Shown here: piece by piece, positions 45,112 to 53,423 of the stretch | How positions within the stretch are numbered: the first letter of the stretch is position 1 | How the letters are laid out: the number at the start of each line of letters is the position of its first letter | Assembly: GCA_021740905.1 (NCBI GenBank) | Contig: JAIOYV010000024.1 | Coordinates: 1 to 64,000, forward strand | DNA from: Bacteroidales bacterium | GTDB taxonomy: Bacteria; Bacteroidota; Bacteroidia; Bacteroidales; M50B96 | Reading direction: 5' to 3' | Length of the DNA stretch: 64,000 nt | The notes under the pieces: generated by a model | Databases searched by the model: none | Told to the model about the DNA's origin: nothing | The model's input: only the letters and a program-made list of their open reading frames with translations | Made by a program: the position numbers and the translations under genes

Positions 45112-45870
45112 ATGTCATTAGATACAGTAGTTGAATTGCGCAAAGCCGCCATCTTTCAGAAGGATCAGTTGATCCTTTCAAACGTAAACCTAAAGGTATG
45201 CAAAGGCGATTTGGTATACCTGGTTGGGAAAGTAGGCAGTGGCAAATCAAGTATATTGAAAACCCTTTATGCCGAACTTCCATTGAAGGTGGGAGATGGG
45301 ACCATAGCCGGTTTCGACCTGAAAAATATCAAAAGGAAAAAACTCCCTTACCTGAGAAGAAAACTAGGCATCGTGTTTCAGGATTTTCAAATCCTCTCTG
45401 ACCGAAATGTGTTCGAGAATCTTCAATTTGTGTTGAAATCGACCGGCTGGACAAAATCGAAAGAGATAAGCCAACGGATCAACGAGGTGTTGGAAAAAGT
45501 GCACATGGAAAGTAAAATCTTAAAAATGCCCCACGAATTGTCTGGAGGCGAGCAACAGCGGGTGGTGATTGCCAGGGCCTTATTGAACGACCCGGAAATT
45601 ATCCTCGCTGACGAACCTACCGGAAACCTCGACCCGGCCACCTCGGAAGAAATCCTCAGATTATTGATCGAAATTAGCCATACCGGCAGGGCAATAATAA
45701 TAGCCACTCATGATTACCCGCTTATCAAAAAGTTCCCTTCCATTATTTATAAATGCGAAGACACTGCACTTTTTGAGGTGAACGCACCTTTGTTCGATAT
45801 CGAGGAAAAGATATTGGACCAGTTTGTTAGCAAAGAAGGTGATTTAGAAATTGAGGAATTAGGTAATTAA
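45112..45870 (+). CDS. ftsE: FtsE-like ABC transporter ATP-binding protein
   Basis: 252 residues. Walker [10 protein letters not shown] (about residue 40), Q-loop [17 protein letters not shown], signature LSGGEQQR, Walker [14 protein letters not shown] and His switch ATHD are complete, and the sequence is of the FtsE branch ([30 protein letters not shown]). With FtsX it would couple cell-wall hydrolase activation to division. No ftsX is adjacent in this window, so the partner must be elsewhere. It ends in a unique acidic tail. Confidence 0.88.
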   Translation: MSLDTVVELRKAAIFQKDQLILSNVNLKVCKGDLVYLVGKVGSGKSSILKTLYAELPLKVGDGTIAGFDLKNIKRKKLPYLRRKLGIVFQDFQILSDRNVFENLQFVLKSTGWTKSKEISQRINEVLEKVHMESKILKMPHELSGGEQQRVVIARALLNDPEIILADEPTGNLDPATSEEILRLLIEISHTGRAIIIATHDYPLIKKFPSIIYKCEDTALFEVNAPLFDIEEKILDQFVSKEGDLEIEELGN

Positions 45871-45945
45871 GGGGAGTAAGTAATTCGGTAATTGAGTTGT
45901 AATAATAATTCATCCTTAATTACTCAATTCCCTATTTGCTGATTA
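45850..45945. repeat. GTAATT/AATTACT facing repeats
   Basis: GGTAATTAAGGGGAGTAAGT (45862-45884) faces TTAATTACTCAATTCCC (45922-45941). It resembles the repeat pair between manC and mlaE. The end of the ftsE frame runs into it, so the last residues of FtsE (IEELGN) are repeat-encoded. Confidence 0.55.
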
Positions 45946-45963
45946 TCCAAAAGAACAAAAAGA

Positions 45964-47148
45964 ATGACATACAATTTTGACCAACTTATACCAAGAGAAA
46001 ACACAAACGCTTTTAAGTACGATGCCCTGAGTGAAATTTTCGGGAACAAGGATGCTATTCCAATGTGGGTGGCCGATATGGATTTTCATACCCCCGATTT
46101 TATAGTCGAAGCCTTAAAGAAGAGGCTCGACCACGAAATATTTGGTTATACCAAAAGGCCCGACTCGTTCAACAATTCCCTGGTTCAATGGGTGAAGAAG
46201 CGCCACGGATGGGAAATTCAACCCGATTGGGTGAGTTTTAGCCCGGGAGTGGTGCCGGCGTGTTCCATGTCGGTGTTGGCATTTACCGATCCGGGCGATA
46301 AAGTCATTGTCCAGCCCCCGGTCTATTTTCCATTTTTTTCGGTCGTGCGCGAAAATGGCCGGGAGCTTGTTCATAACCAATTAATATTGAAAGAGGGTCG
46401 CTATTTCATGGATTTCGACGATCTTGAAAAAAAAGCATCCGAGGGTGCAAAAATGATTATCATCAGTCATCCGCACAATCCTGGAGGAATGGTTTGGGGC
46501 AAGGAGGAGTTGATGGAACTGGGAACTATTGCTGAAAAATACGATATGTTAATCCTGTCGGACGAAATCCATTCCGACCTGATATTTTCACCTTACCGAC
46601 ATATCCCCATGGCATCATTGTCTGCCGAAATTGCCGACAGGACAATTACCACAATGGCTCCCAGCAAGACATTCAACCTGGCCGGGTTTTCAACTTCGGC
46701 TATGATTATTTCGAATGAAAAGCTAAGAAAGAAATACGAAAAGGTTCTTTCGACCATTCATGTGGGCATGGGGAACATATTTGGTAATATTGCTTTCGAA
46801 ACAGCCTATACAATGGGGGAGGAATGGTTGGGGCAATTGCTGGTCTATCTGCAAAGGAATATTCAGTTTACAACAGATTTTATCTGCAACCAAATCCCCG
46901 GGATTAAAGTCATAAAGCCAGAGGCAACCTATATGGTTTGGTTAGATTGCCGTAAACTGGGAATGGATGCGAAAGAGTTGAACCGGTTTTTGGTCCATGA
47001 TGCAGGACTTGCCCTCAGCGATGGTGCTATGTTTGGCCCTGGTGGGGAGGGATTTACCAGAATGAATGTGGCTTGTCCGATGGAGGTGTTGGAGAAAGCT
47101 CTTCGAAATTTGAAATCAGCTATATATTCTTTGAAAAACCTTGATTAG
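45964..47148 (+). CDS. MalY/PatB-family PLP-dependent aminotransferase (C-S lyase)
   Basis: 394 residues of fold type I. MPMWVADMDF-type opening (IPMWVADMDFHTPDF), IFGYTKRP, SPGVVPACSMSVLAFT, HPHNPGGMVW, LILSDEIHSDL and the PLP lysine in APSKTFNLAGFS are the MalY/PatB pattern. Such enzymes cleave cystathionine or cysteine S-conjugates. Monocistronic by context. A weak terminator follows. Confidence 0.92.
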   Translation: MTYNFDQLIPRENTNAFKYDALSEIFGNKDAIPMWVADMDFHTPDFIVEALKKRLDHEIFGYTKRPDSFNNSLVQWVKKRHGWEIQPDWVSFSPGVVPACSMSVLAFTDPGDKVIVQPPVYFPFFSVVRENGRELVHNQLILKEGRYFMDFDDLEKKASEGAKMIIISHPHNPGGMVWGKEELMELGTIAEKYDMLILSDEIHSDLIFSPYRHIPMASLSAEIADRTITTMAPSKTFNLAGFSTSAMIISNEKLRKKYEKVLSTIHVGMGNIFGNIAFETAYTMGEEWLGQLLVYLQRNIQFTTDFICNQIPGIKVIKPEATYMVWLDCRKLGMDAKELNRFLVHDAGLALSDGAMFGPGGEGFTRMNVACPMEVLEKALRNLKSAIYSLKNLD

Positions 47149-47152
47149 AAGC

Positions 47153-47191
47153 ACGGCAACAAATTGGTAATCCATGCCGTTAAGTTTTTTT
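47153..47191 (+). terminator. Weak terminator after the aminotransferase
   Basis: ACGGCA (47153-47158) and TGCCGT (47175-47180) form a perfect 6-bp stem with a 16-base loop, followed by TAAGTTTTTTT. Confidence 0.4.
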
Positions 47192-47195
47192 GTCG

Positions 47196-47203
47196 TAGTT
47201 TTG
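47196..47203 (+). promoter_or_regulatory. Promoter box (TAGTTTTG) of the sensor kinase gene
   Basis: A TAnnTTTG match 34 bases before the ATG at 47237; the -33 part is not clear. Confidence 0.45.
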
Positions 47204-47236
47204 GATTGAAATATCAGGCTTCAACATTTGAAAGAG

Positions 47237-50200
47237 ATGACTCAACTTAAATCGATATTGACAATTGTTTTTCTGCATGTTATGATGTTGGTGTTGGCGG
47301 CCAGCAATCAAAGCATCGACAGTTTGATAAGCGAGGTTAATGCAAGCAAAAACAGCCGAAAAAAAGTTGAACACCTCATCGAATTAGCAAGGCAATATCA
47401 GTTGCATGATAACGCAAAAGCTTATTCGGCATTGGATGATGCTATTCAAATTGCACAATCCGACAATAACAACAAGGGCCTGGCCGATGCTTATTTCGTA
47501 AAAGCTGAAATTTATCAGATTGAAGGCAAGAATATTCTATCCATCGACTATTATACAAAAGCCATTAGCCAGTACGAATTATTGAGCGATGGAGAAAGCC
47601 TTAGTGAAGGCCAACGGAGGATTGCTGCATTGTTCGAGGCCAGGGGCGAACTGAACCAGGCACTGGAATATTTCCTGAAAGCCTTGGGTTTTTATGAGTC
47701 GAACGGCGATGTCGAGAACCAGGTGACCATTTCATTATTAATTGGAAATTTGTTTCGAAGTTTGGGCGAAAACGAATCGGCTTTGCCGTATTTCACTCAG
47801 GCTCTCCACGCTGTCGAAAAAACCGACGACCCGGTTGCTTATGCTTTTGTTGCCAACAATCTGGGTTTGATCAACGAGGCTGTTGGAAAGTACAACCAGG
47901 CACTCGATTATTACTTCCTCGCTTTGCGAAAATATAAGAATATTGAAGATGAGCATGGCCGTGCCCTGGTTTTAGCAAATATTGCTGTCTTGAATTATAA
48001 TAAAGGCGAAATTGACAATGCCCTGAATTATTTTTCGAATGCCCTGGAGTTAAATATTGAAAAAAATGACAGGCAAAACCAGGCCCTCAATTATTTGTGG
48101 ATTGGCCGGTGCCTATTGAAAAAAAATCAATTAGAAGAAGCAAAAGAGAATTTGACTGTATCGCTAGCGATAGCCCGCGAAATAGGCTTCCCCATTATTA
48201 TTCGTGATGCGGCTGAATTGCTTGCACAAATTTATGAACTTGGATCCGATTTCGAGCATGCTTTTGGTATGCAGGTATTGTTTAAAGAAATGTACGACAG
48301 CATCAGCAGTGAAAAAAATATCAAAGAGCGCGCACGTATTGAACTGCAATATCAATTCGAGAAACAACAAAAGGAAAAGGATGCTGACGCTCTTCACAAA
48401 AGCGACAGGCAATTGTTCTTTGTCCATGTGCTCACCGCTGCCCTATTGATTGTGTTGTTGCTTGTGTTTTTAACAACCCGGATATACATCTTAAAGCGCA
48501 GGGCAAACGAGGAGCTTTCTGAAAAGAATAATATTATCCAGAAATCGTTCGATGATGTTAAATCGCTTAGCGATATTGGCAAAAGTATTACTGCAAAATT
48601 GAATGTGGAAGAAATTATTGCCATTGTATATCATAGCCTCCGTAATTTAATGGACACCGATGTGTTTGCCATTGGCTTGTACAATGCAGCAGAAAACAGG
48701 CTTGATTTTTCCGGTGCCATGGAAAATAACCAGGAATTGCCCTATTTCAACTACGATCTTGGCGACAGCAACCACCTGGCTTCTCTCTGTTTTAATTCTC
48801 AAAAGGAGATTATTATTTATAATTATCTCGAAGAATCGAAAAAGTATTTGAAAAAAACACCCAAGCCTCGTGCCGGAGGCCTGGTGGGGTCGATGATTTA
48901 TCTCCCCTTGAATTATAAGGAAAAGAAGATCGGTGTAATCACTGTCCAGAGCCTGAAAAAAAATGCGTACCAGGAATTTCATGTCAACTATCTTCAAAAC
49001 CTTGCTGCCTATATTGCCATAGCTTTCGAGAATGCACGAACCTATTCCCAATTGGAAGTTCAGAATAAATTCAATTTGCTTTTGAAAAGTACGATCCCTA
49101 ACCCCATGTTTTTTAAAGATAGGGAAGGTGTATACCGTGATTGCAATCCTGCCTTTCTCCAATTTATTGGGAAATCCAGAGAAGAAGTGATTGGTCATAC
49201 AGTGTATGATGTAGCACCTTTCGAACTGGCCGATATATACAGGAATAAGGATGAAGAACTATTCCGTGAGAAAAAGCTACAGATTTATGAAGGGAAAATA
49301 ATATTGAACGATGGATCCGTGCGGCATGTCCGATTTTATAAAGATGTGTTATGGACTGATACGGATGTAGTTGGTGGTATTCTGGGGGTAATTCTTGATA
49401 TCACAGACTTTAAACATAACGAGGACCAACTTTTGGTGTTCAAAGAATTGGCCGAGGCTTCGGGACAGGGATTTTGTATTGCTGATAAGGAAAAGCAAAT
49501 TTTTTATGTAAACCCCACTCTTCATGAAATGATTAACGAAGGTTCGGGCGATAAACTCGAGGGCAAGAAAATAGGGCTTTCATTTCCAGGCCATATCCAG
49601 GAACTTTTATACAACGAAATTTTTCCTGAGCTTACCCAAAATGGGCAGTGGACTGGAGAATTGGAAAGGATTTCGCGCAGTGGCAGGCACATCCCAACCA
49701 TCGAAAATTTCTTTATCATTGGGGGCAATAAGGAGAATGGCCATTTTATTGCCAATATTTCGACAAACATCAGCCATCAAAAAGAAATTGAGCGGAGCCT
49801 GAAAGAGTCGCAGCAAAAGTTGAAACTCACGAATAAAACCAAGGATAGCTTTTTTAGCATAATATCCCACGACCTAAAGAGTCCGTTCAACAGTATTTTG
49901 GGCTTTGCCTCTTTGCTCCAATCAAGTTATGATGATTTCGACGACGATGAAAGGAAGCTTTTTATCGGGCAATTACATGAGACTACCAAACTTACCTACG
50001 GGCTTATCGAGGACTTGCTCACCTGGACAAGGGCCCAATCGGGGCAACTGTCGATTGAGCCAGAGGTTTTCGATTTGTTCGATGTAGTGAGCGATGTGCT
50101 ATCCATATCTGAATTTTCAAGCAAGTCGAAAAAAATAGATATTCAATCGACAATTCAAGCTGGGCATTTTGTACGTGCCGATAAAAACATCACATCCACC

Positions 50201-50518
50201 GTATTAAGAAACCTGGTTTCGAATGGGATCAAATTTACACCACGCGGGGGACGGGTTTCTGTTTCAGTGTCTTCTCCAGGAAATTCCGAGGTTCATATTT
50301 GTGTGGAAGATACAGGGGTAGGGATTTCGGGAGATGATCAGCAAAAATTGTTTAAAATTGAAGAGAAATTTGTGATGCCGGGAACCGAAAGAGAAATGGG
50401 GACGGGCATGGGGCTAAAACTTTGCAAGGAGTTAGTGGAACTAAACCAGGGCAAGCTTTGGGTTGAAAGCCAAGAAGGGCAAGGCAGTAGGTTTTACTTT
50501 TCGTTGCCAGCAAAGTAG
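47237..50518 (+). CDS. Sensor histidine kinase: TPR, GAF, two PAS, HisKA, HATPase
   Basis: 1093 residues from the ATG at 47237 (TTG at 47228 is open too). A signal helix (ILTIVFLHVMMLVLAAS) precedes periplasmic TPRs (about 30-370), then a helix (FFVHVLTAALLIVLLLVFLTT, about 395), a GAF domain (about 450-605), a first PAS (NPMFFKDREGVYRDCNPAFLQF), a second PAS (GFCIADKEKQIFYVNPTLHE) and the kinase core. The phosphorylated His is His878 in FFSIISHDLKSPFNSILGF; the N box LRNLVSNGIKFTPRGG, G1 EDTGVGIS and G2 GTGMGLKLCKELV are intact. No receiver domain and no adjacent regulator gene, so it is an orphan kinase. It senses through a TPR ectodomain, in the style of Bacteroidota lytic/stress kinases. 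Confidence 0.93.
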   Translation: MTQLKSILTIVFLHVMMLVLAASNQSIDSLISEVNASKNSRKKVEHLIELARQYQLHDNAKAYSALDDAIQIAQSDNNNKGLADAYFVKAEIYQIEGKNILSIDYYTKAISQYELLSDGESLSEGQRRIAALFEARGELNQALEYFLKALGFYESNGDVENQVTISLLIGNLFRSLGENESALPYFTQALHAVEKTDDPVAYAFVANNLGLINEAVGKYNQALDYYFLALRKYKNIEDEHGRALVLANIAVLNYNKGEIDNALNYFSNALELNIEKNDRQNQALNYLWIGRCLLKKNQLEEAKENLTVSLAIAREIGFPIIIRDAAELLAQIYELGSDFEHAFGMQVLFKEMYDSISSEKNIKERARIELQYQFEKQQKEKDADALHKSDRQLFFVHVLTAALLIVLLLVFLTTRIYILKRRANEELSEKNNIIQKSFDDVKSLSDIGKSITAKLNVEEIIAIVYHSLRNLMDTDVFAIGLYNAAENRLDFSGAMENNQELPYFNYDLGDSNHLASLCFNSQKEIIIYNYLEESKKYLKKTPKPRAGGLVGSMIYLPLNYKEKKIGVITVQSLKKNAYQEFHVNYLQNLAAYIAIAFENARTYSQLEVQNKFNLLLKSTIPNPMFFKDREGVYRDCNPAFLQFIGKSREEVIGHTVYDVAPFELADIYRNKDEELFREKKLQIYEGKIILNDGSVRHVRFYKDVLWTDTDVVGGILGVILDITDFKHNEDQLLVFKELAEASGQGFCIADKEKQIFYVNPTLHEMINEGSGDKLEGKKIGLSFPGHIQELLYNEIFPELTQNGQWTGELERISRSGRHIPTIENFFIIGGNKENGHFIANISTNISHQKEIERSLKESQQKLKLTNKTKDSFFSIISHDLKSPFNSILGFASLLQSSYDDFDDDERKLFIGQLHETTKLTYGLIEDLLTWTRAQSGQLSIEPEVFDLFDVVSDVLSISEFSSKSKKIDIQSTIQAGHFVRADKNITSTVLRNLVSNGIKFTPRGGRVSVSVSSPGNSEVHICVEDTGVGISGDDQQKLFKIEEKFVMPGTEREMGTGMGLKLCKELVELNQGKLWVESQEGQGSRFYFSLPAK

Positions 50519-50525
50519 GCTATTT

Positions 50526-51587
50526 TTATTGGGTTGAATCAAAAGCAATTTCTCTCAATATCTTCCAATGAAATTCTTTAAGTGATCCAATCTCAAAAAG
50601 GGCAATGCCGCTTGCGCCGTTTTCCATTGCTGAATTTATCGTTCGTTTGAATTCTTCTTCAGTAGGAATTCCAGGCACATATAGGCCGCAATATATTTTC
50701 CTGCCGGGAAGTTTTTTCACACATTTCGAAATCGTTTCACCTACCCAATCAGGGCCTTCGTTGTAAAAATTGTAATATACCATTGGGAAGTATGCATCCA
50801 GGTTCCACTTGCTCCATTCCTGCCGAACCATCCTCACCGACATTTCAGGTTCGGGAAATACAGCTGCAGTCAATTCCATATTTTTTGCATGGGTGATTTC
50901 CGGCAGGGAATTTACCACTTCCGTCACCTGGTCAAGGCGAAATTGCAACCAGTCGGGATTGGTGTACATATCAGGCAAATCGTACGGATTCTTTCCAAAT
51001 TTTTGTTTGAAATTTTCCCTCATAAACGGATGATAACCATAATCGAATTGGGGCATGATGGAATCCTGTTTCAGCCCATAATTCGGTTGAAGGCCGACAG
51101 GAAGGAATACATCTACGTAGCGGATGTAATCCAGGTGCACACCTTTTAATCCTTCAATTTGAGTCAATCCCCGAACCTTCGACTTTATGTACTCACGCAC
51201 TTCCGGCAGGGCGGGGCACATAAATTTGTAATAATCAACGTAGGCTTTTTTGTCGGCCAGCGATTGCCCCAGGGCATTTACACTGAGCCAATCTTTGGGT
51301 GCCTCGCCCCGGTTCATTGCCCACATCCAGGCATGTACATCGATGTGGTGTTTTTCGGACAAGGGGATTACCCGGATCAATGTGGCTGAATCAGCGGAAA
51401 GCAATAGCCCATATATTCTGTGATCGGCCATTTTCGCAAACAAGCTGTCCCATTGATGATCTGAATAATTTGTATGCGCGTGTGACCAAGCCCAAAGTTT
51501 GGGCGATTCTTTCTTTTGATTTCCGCATGACCATAGCAGTATGCAAATGCCCATTAAAATAAATATTCCTACTTTTCTTCTAGCCAT
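50526..51587 (-). CDS. Lipoprotein of the GH10-like (GHL10) glycosidase group
   Basis: 353 residues. It has a lipobox LLWSC near residue 21. The body looks like a (beta/alpha)8 barrel of the glycosyl-hydrolase-like family: HAWMWAMNRG, VRGLTQIEGLKGVHLDYIRY, ELTAAVFPEPEM, LDAYFPMVYYNFYNEGPDWVG and KIYCGLYVPG. The Asp in HLDYIR and later acidic residues occupy the usual positions of a catalytic pair. Substrate is unknown. Its first 19 bases overlap the end of the CBM9 gene upstream, so the pair is one operon. Confidence 0.82.
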   Translation of the reverse strand: MARRKVGIFILMGICILLWSCGNQKKESPKLWAWSHAHTNYSDHQWDSLFAKMADHRIYGLLLSADSATLIRVIPLSEKHHIDVHAWMWAMNRGEAPKDWLSVNALGQSLADKKAYVDYYKFMCPALPEVREYIKSKVRGLTQIEGLKGVHLDYIRYVDVFLPVGLQPNYGLKQDSIMPQFDYGYHPFMRENFKQKFGKNPYDLPDMYTNPDWLQFRLDQVTEVVNSLPEITHAKNMELTAAVFPEPEMSVRMVRQEWSKWNLDAYFPMVYYNFYNEGPDWVGETISKCVKKLPGRKIYCGLYVPGIPTEEEFKRTINSAMENGASGIALFEIGSLKEFHWKILREIAFDSTQ

Positions 51588-52615
51588 AATTTGCTCGTAT
51601 TATCAACCATAAGGATAGAATTCCCCAAATCGTAAAAAACCGTGAATTGCCTGCTGCCAGCTTCGATTTTAATTTTTGAATCGTCAATAAAATAAGGCGT
51701 TGATAGATCTTTAAGGGAAGAAGTATACTTCCCTTTTTCTTCCCTGAAAATTTCTTCAGCCTCGTAAACTGCCATGATCTGCATTTTCTCTTTCCAGATT
51801 GGATCGGGCTTGAAACTCTCCTTGCCCTTTCCCACTTCGATGGCTGAAAATTGCAAGTAGCCCCAATATTCCGGTCGGTGCATGTTGATAGCCCATTGCG
51901 GCGACCACACCCAGTTATGCTCGGGGCTATCCACCTTTACATATTTCCCTTCAACAATTTTTGTGTCCCATTGCACCCGGCTAAAATTAATTCGCCATTG
52001 GTCACCAGCTTTGGGCAAAACCCTGAGGTTCACTAAATCGGAAATCGATTTTAAGGGGATGGCCATTTCGATAGTCCAGGAAGTGTCTCTTTCATTTGGA
52101 TTGTTAATTGTTCCTTGAATTTGAATGGCTTTTTTCAACCCCTTGCAATCCCAGCCAAAAGAAGGCACAACATAATTCCGATAAGGGCGGGCCAACAAAA
52201 GATCCATGATGGTCCCAAAAGCATTGATTTCAATTTCAGCATAATGGTGGTTATCTGGAACGGGATCGATGAAAATCTCGAAATCATTGTCGAAATATAT
52301 GATGCTTTCCCTCTCGGTAAGCGTAGCCCAGATATGGGTTTCTTGTAGATAGGCTGCCAGGTACAAGTATTCGCTGTCCCAAAGTATTTTTACTTTAGTT
52401 TGATAGGTGGGCTTTTCTTTTGCAGGGCCTTCAATGTCCATAAAATTATCAGTCCATTGGGCCGCCTGCCAACTATTCTCATTTAAGAAACCATCAATTT
52501 GGATGTCGTCAACGGCCACATAACAAACATAGTTGTTAGGATGTGGGGGTATTTGTTGTTGGCCTTCAACAAAAAAAGGCAAAAGACAGACTACTGTTAA
52601 TATGATGTGTTTCAT
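51569..52615 (-). CDS. Secreted CBM9-like (DOMON fold) carbohydrate-binding protein
   Basis: 348 residues with a signal peptide (ILTVVCLLPFFVEGQQ). The N-terminal 200 residues follow the carbohydrate-binding family 9 pattern: IDGFLNENSWQAAQWTDNF, KILWDSEYLYLAAYL, DNDFEIFIDPVPDNHHYAEIEINAFG, SWTIEMAIPLKSI and QWRINFSRVQW. A short C-terminal extension follows (about 120 residues). It lies upstream of the GHL10 gene and overlaps it, so the two proteins probably act on the same polysaccharide. A near-consensus TATTTTTA box lies upstream of the start. Confidence 0.85.
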   Translation of the reverse strand: MKHIILTVVCLLPFFVEGQQQIPPHPNNYVCYVAVDDIQIDGFLNENSWQAAQWTDNFMDIEGPAKEKPTYQTKVKILWDSEYLYLAAYLQETHIWATLTERESIIYFDNDFEIFIDPVPDNHHYAEIEINAFGTIMDLLLARPYRNYVVPSFGWDCKGLKKAIQIQGTINNPNERDTSWTIEMAIPLKSISDLVNLRVLPKAGDQWRINFSRVQWDTKIVEGKYVKVDSPEHNWVWSPQWAINMHRPEYWGYLQFSAIEVGKGKESFKPDPIWKEKMQIMAVYEAEEIFREEKGKYTSSLKDLSTPYFIDDSKIKIEAGSRQFTVFYDLGNSILMVDNTSKLWLEEK

Positions 52616-52696
52616 TTCTAAATTTTAAGAGGGCTAAAAATAATCAATTGAAGGAGACTGAATTTGAAATACCAAATATTACCTTGAAATATTTAC

Positions 52697-52704
52697 TATT
52701 TTTG
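52697..52704 (+). promoter_or_regulatory. Promoter box (TATTTTTG) of the TPR membrane protein
   Basis: A TAnnTTTG match that puts the transcript start near 52711. This rules out the upstream in-frame start at 52648 and leaves the ATG at 52732. Confidence 0.5.
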
Positions 52705-52731
52705 AGATTTGAATCGGATAAGTATGAAGTT

Positions 52732-53379
52732 ATGTTTGGAGGAGGTGCTGGCCATATATTAGACATGATTATTCGCTTACGCAACAATAAGGCAATGTTG
52801 CGTAAGAAAAGTATGTTTAAAAAGGAGAAATCTTTTTTGAATTTGAATAATGATGATTTTCCAACTTCAAAAGGAAAAATCCGAATTGTTAGTGCGACAA
52901 AGGAGCAACTTGACAAAATTCGTATAGTCGCGAGGGAGGATCAGAGGAAATTCCGATTGGCCTTTTTGTTAGTAGTAAGTACAACACTTGTTCTTTTAAT
53001 CATATTGTTAAATACCTATAATAATGCTACAAGAAAACCTACAGAAGAGAATATGCTTGAAATGGAAAATGATATTCAACTAAAGAAGAAACTGGATTTT
53101 GATTTTTTTATTTCTGATGGCGATAGATGGTTTACACAAGGACAGTGGCACAATGCTATATTTCAATATAAAAAGGCACTTGAAGTTTTTCCGAATGATT
53201 ATGATGCCAGTTTTCGTCTGGCACGGACATATACATATTGTTGCGAAAGAGAAAAGGAGAATTGTAAAGAAGCGGTTCAACTGATTGATAAACTCCTGCT
53301 GGCTTTTCCAGAAGACAGTAATATTGTGGATTTGAAAGAGCATTATCATTTTATCCATGAAGTTGATATTTCAGAATAA
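52732..53379 (+). CDS. TPR-like membrane protein of unknown role
   Basis: 215 residues from the ATG at 52732, which begins MFGGGAGHILDMIIRLRNN, an opening I recognise from short Bacteroidota-specific proteins of unknown role. Residues about 75-105 form a membrane helix (LAFLLVVSTTLVLLIILL); the C-terminal half is a TPR-like domain (DRWFTQGQWHNAIFQYKKAL, FPNDYDASFRLARTYTYC). AT-rich compared with its neighbours. A divergent CBM9 gene lies upstream; recG follows 44 bases later in the same orientation. Confidence 0.72.
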   Translation: MFGGGAGHILDMIIRLRNNKAMLRKKSMFKKEKSFLNLNNDDFPTSKGKIRIVSATKEQLDKIRIVAREDQRKFRLAFLLVVSTTLVLLIILLNTYNNATRKPTEENMLEMENDIQLKKKLDFDFFISDGDRWFTQGQWHNAIFQYKKALEVFPNDYDASFRLARTYTYCCEREKENCKEAVQLIDKLLLAFPEDSNIVDLKEHYHFIHEVDISE

Positions 53380-53423
53380 TTAAACCAGTACTTCATTTAG
53401 GTTTGAAGTAGCTGATCGAGTTT

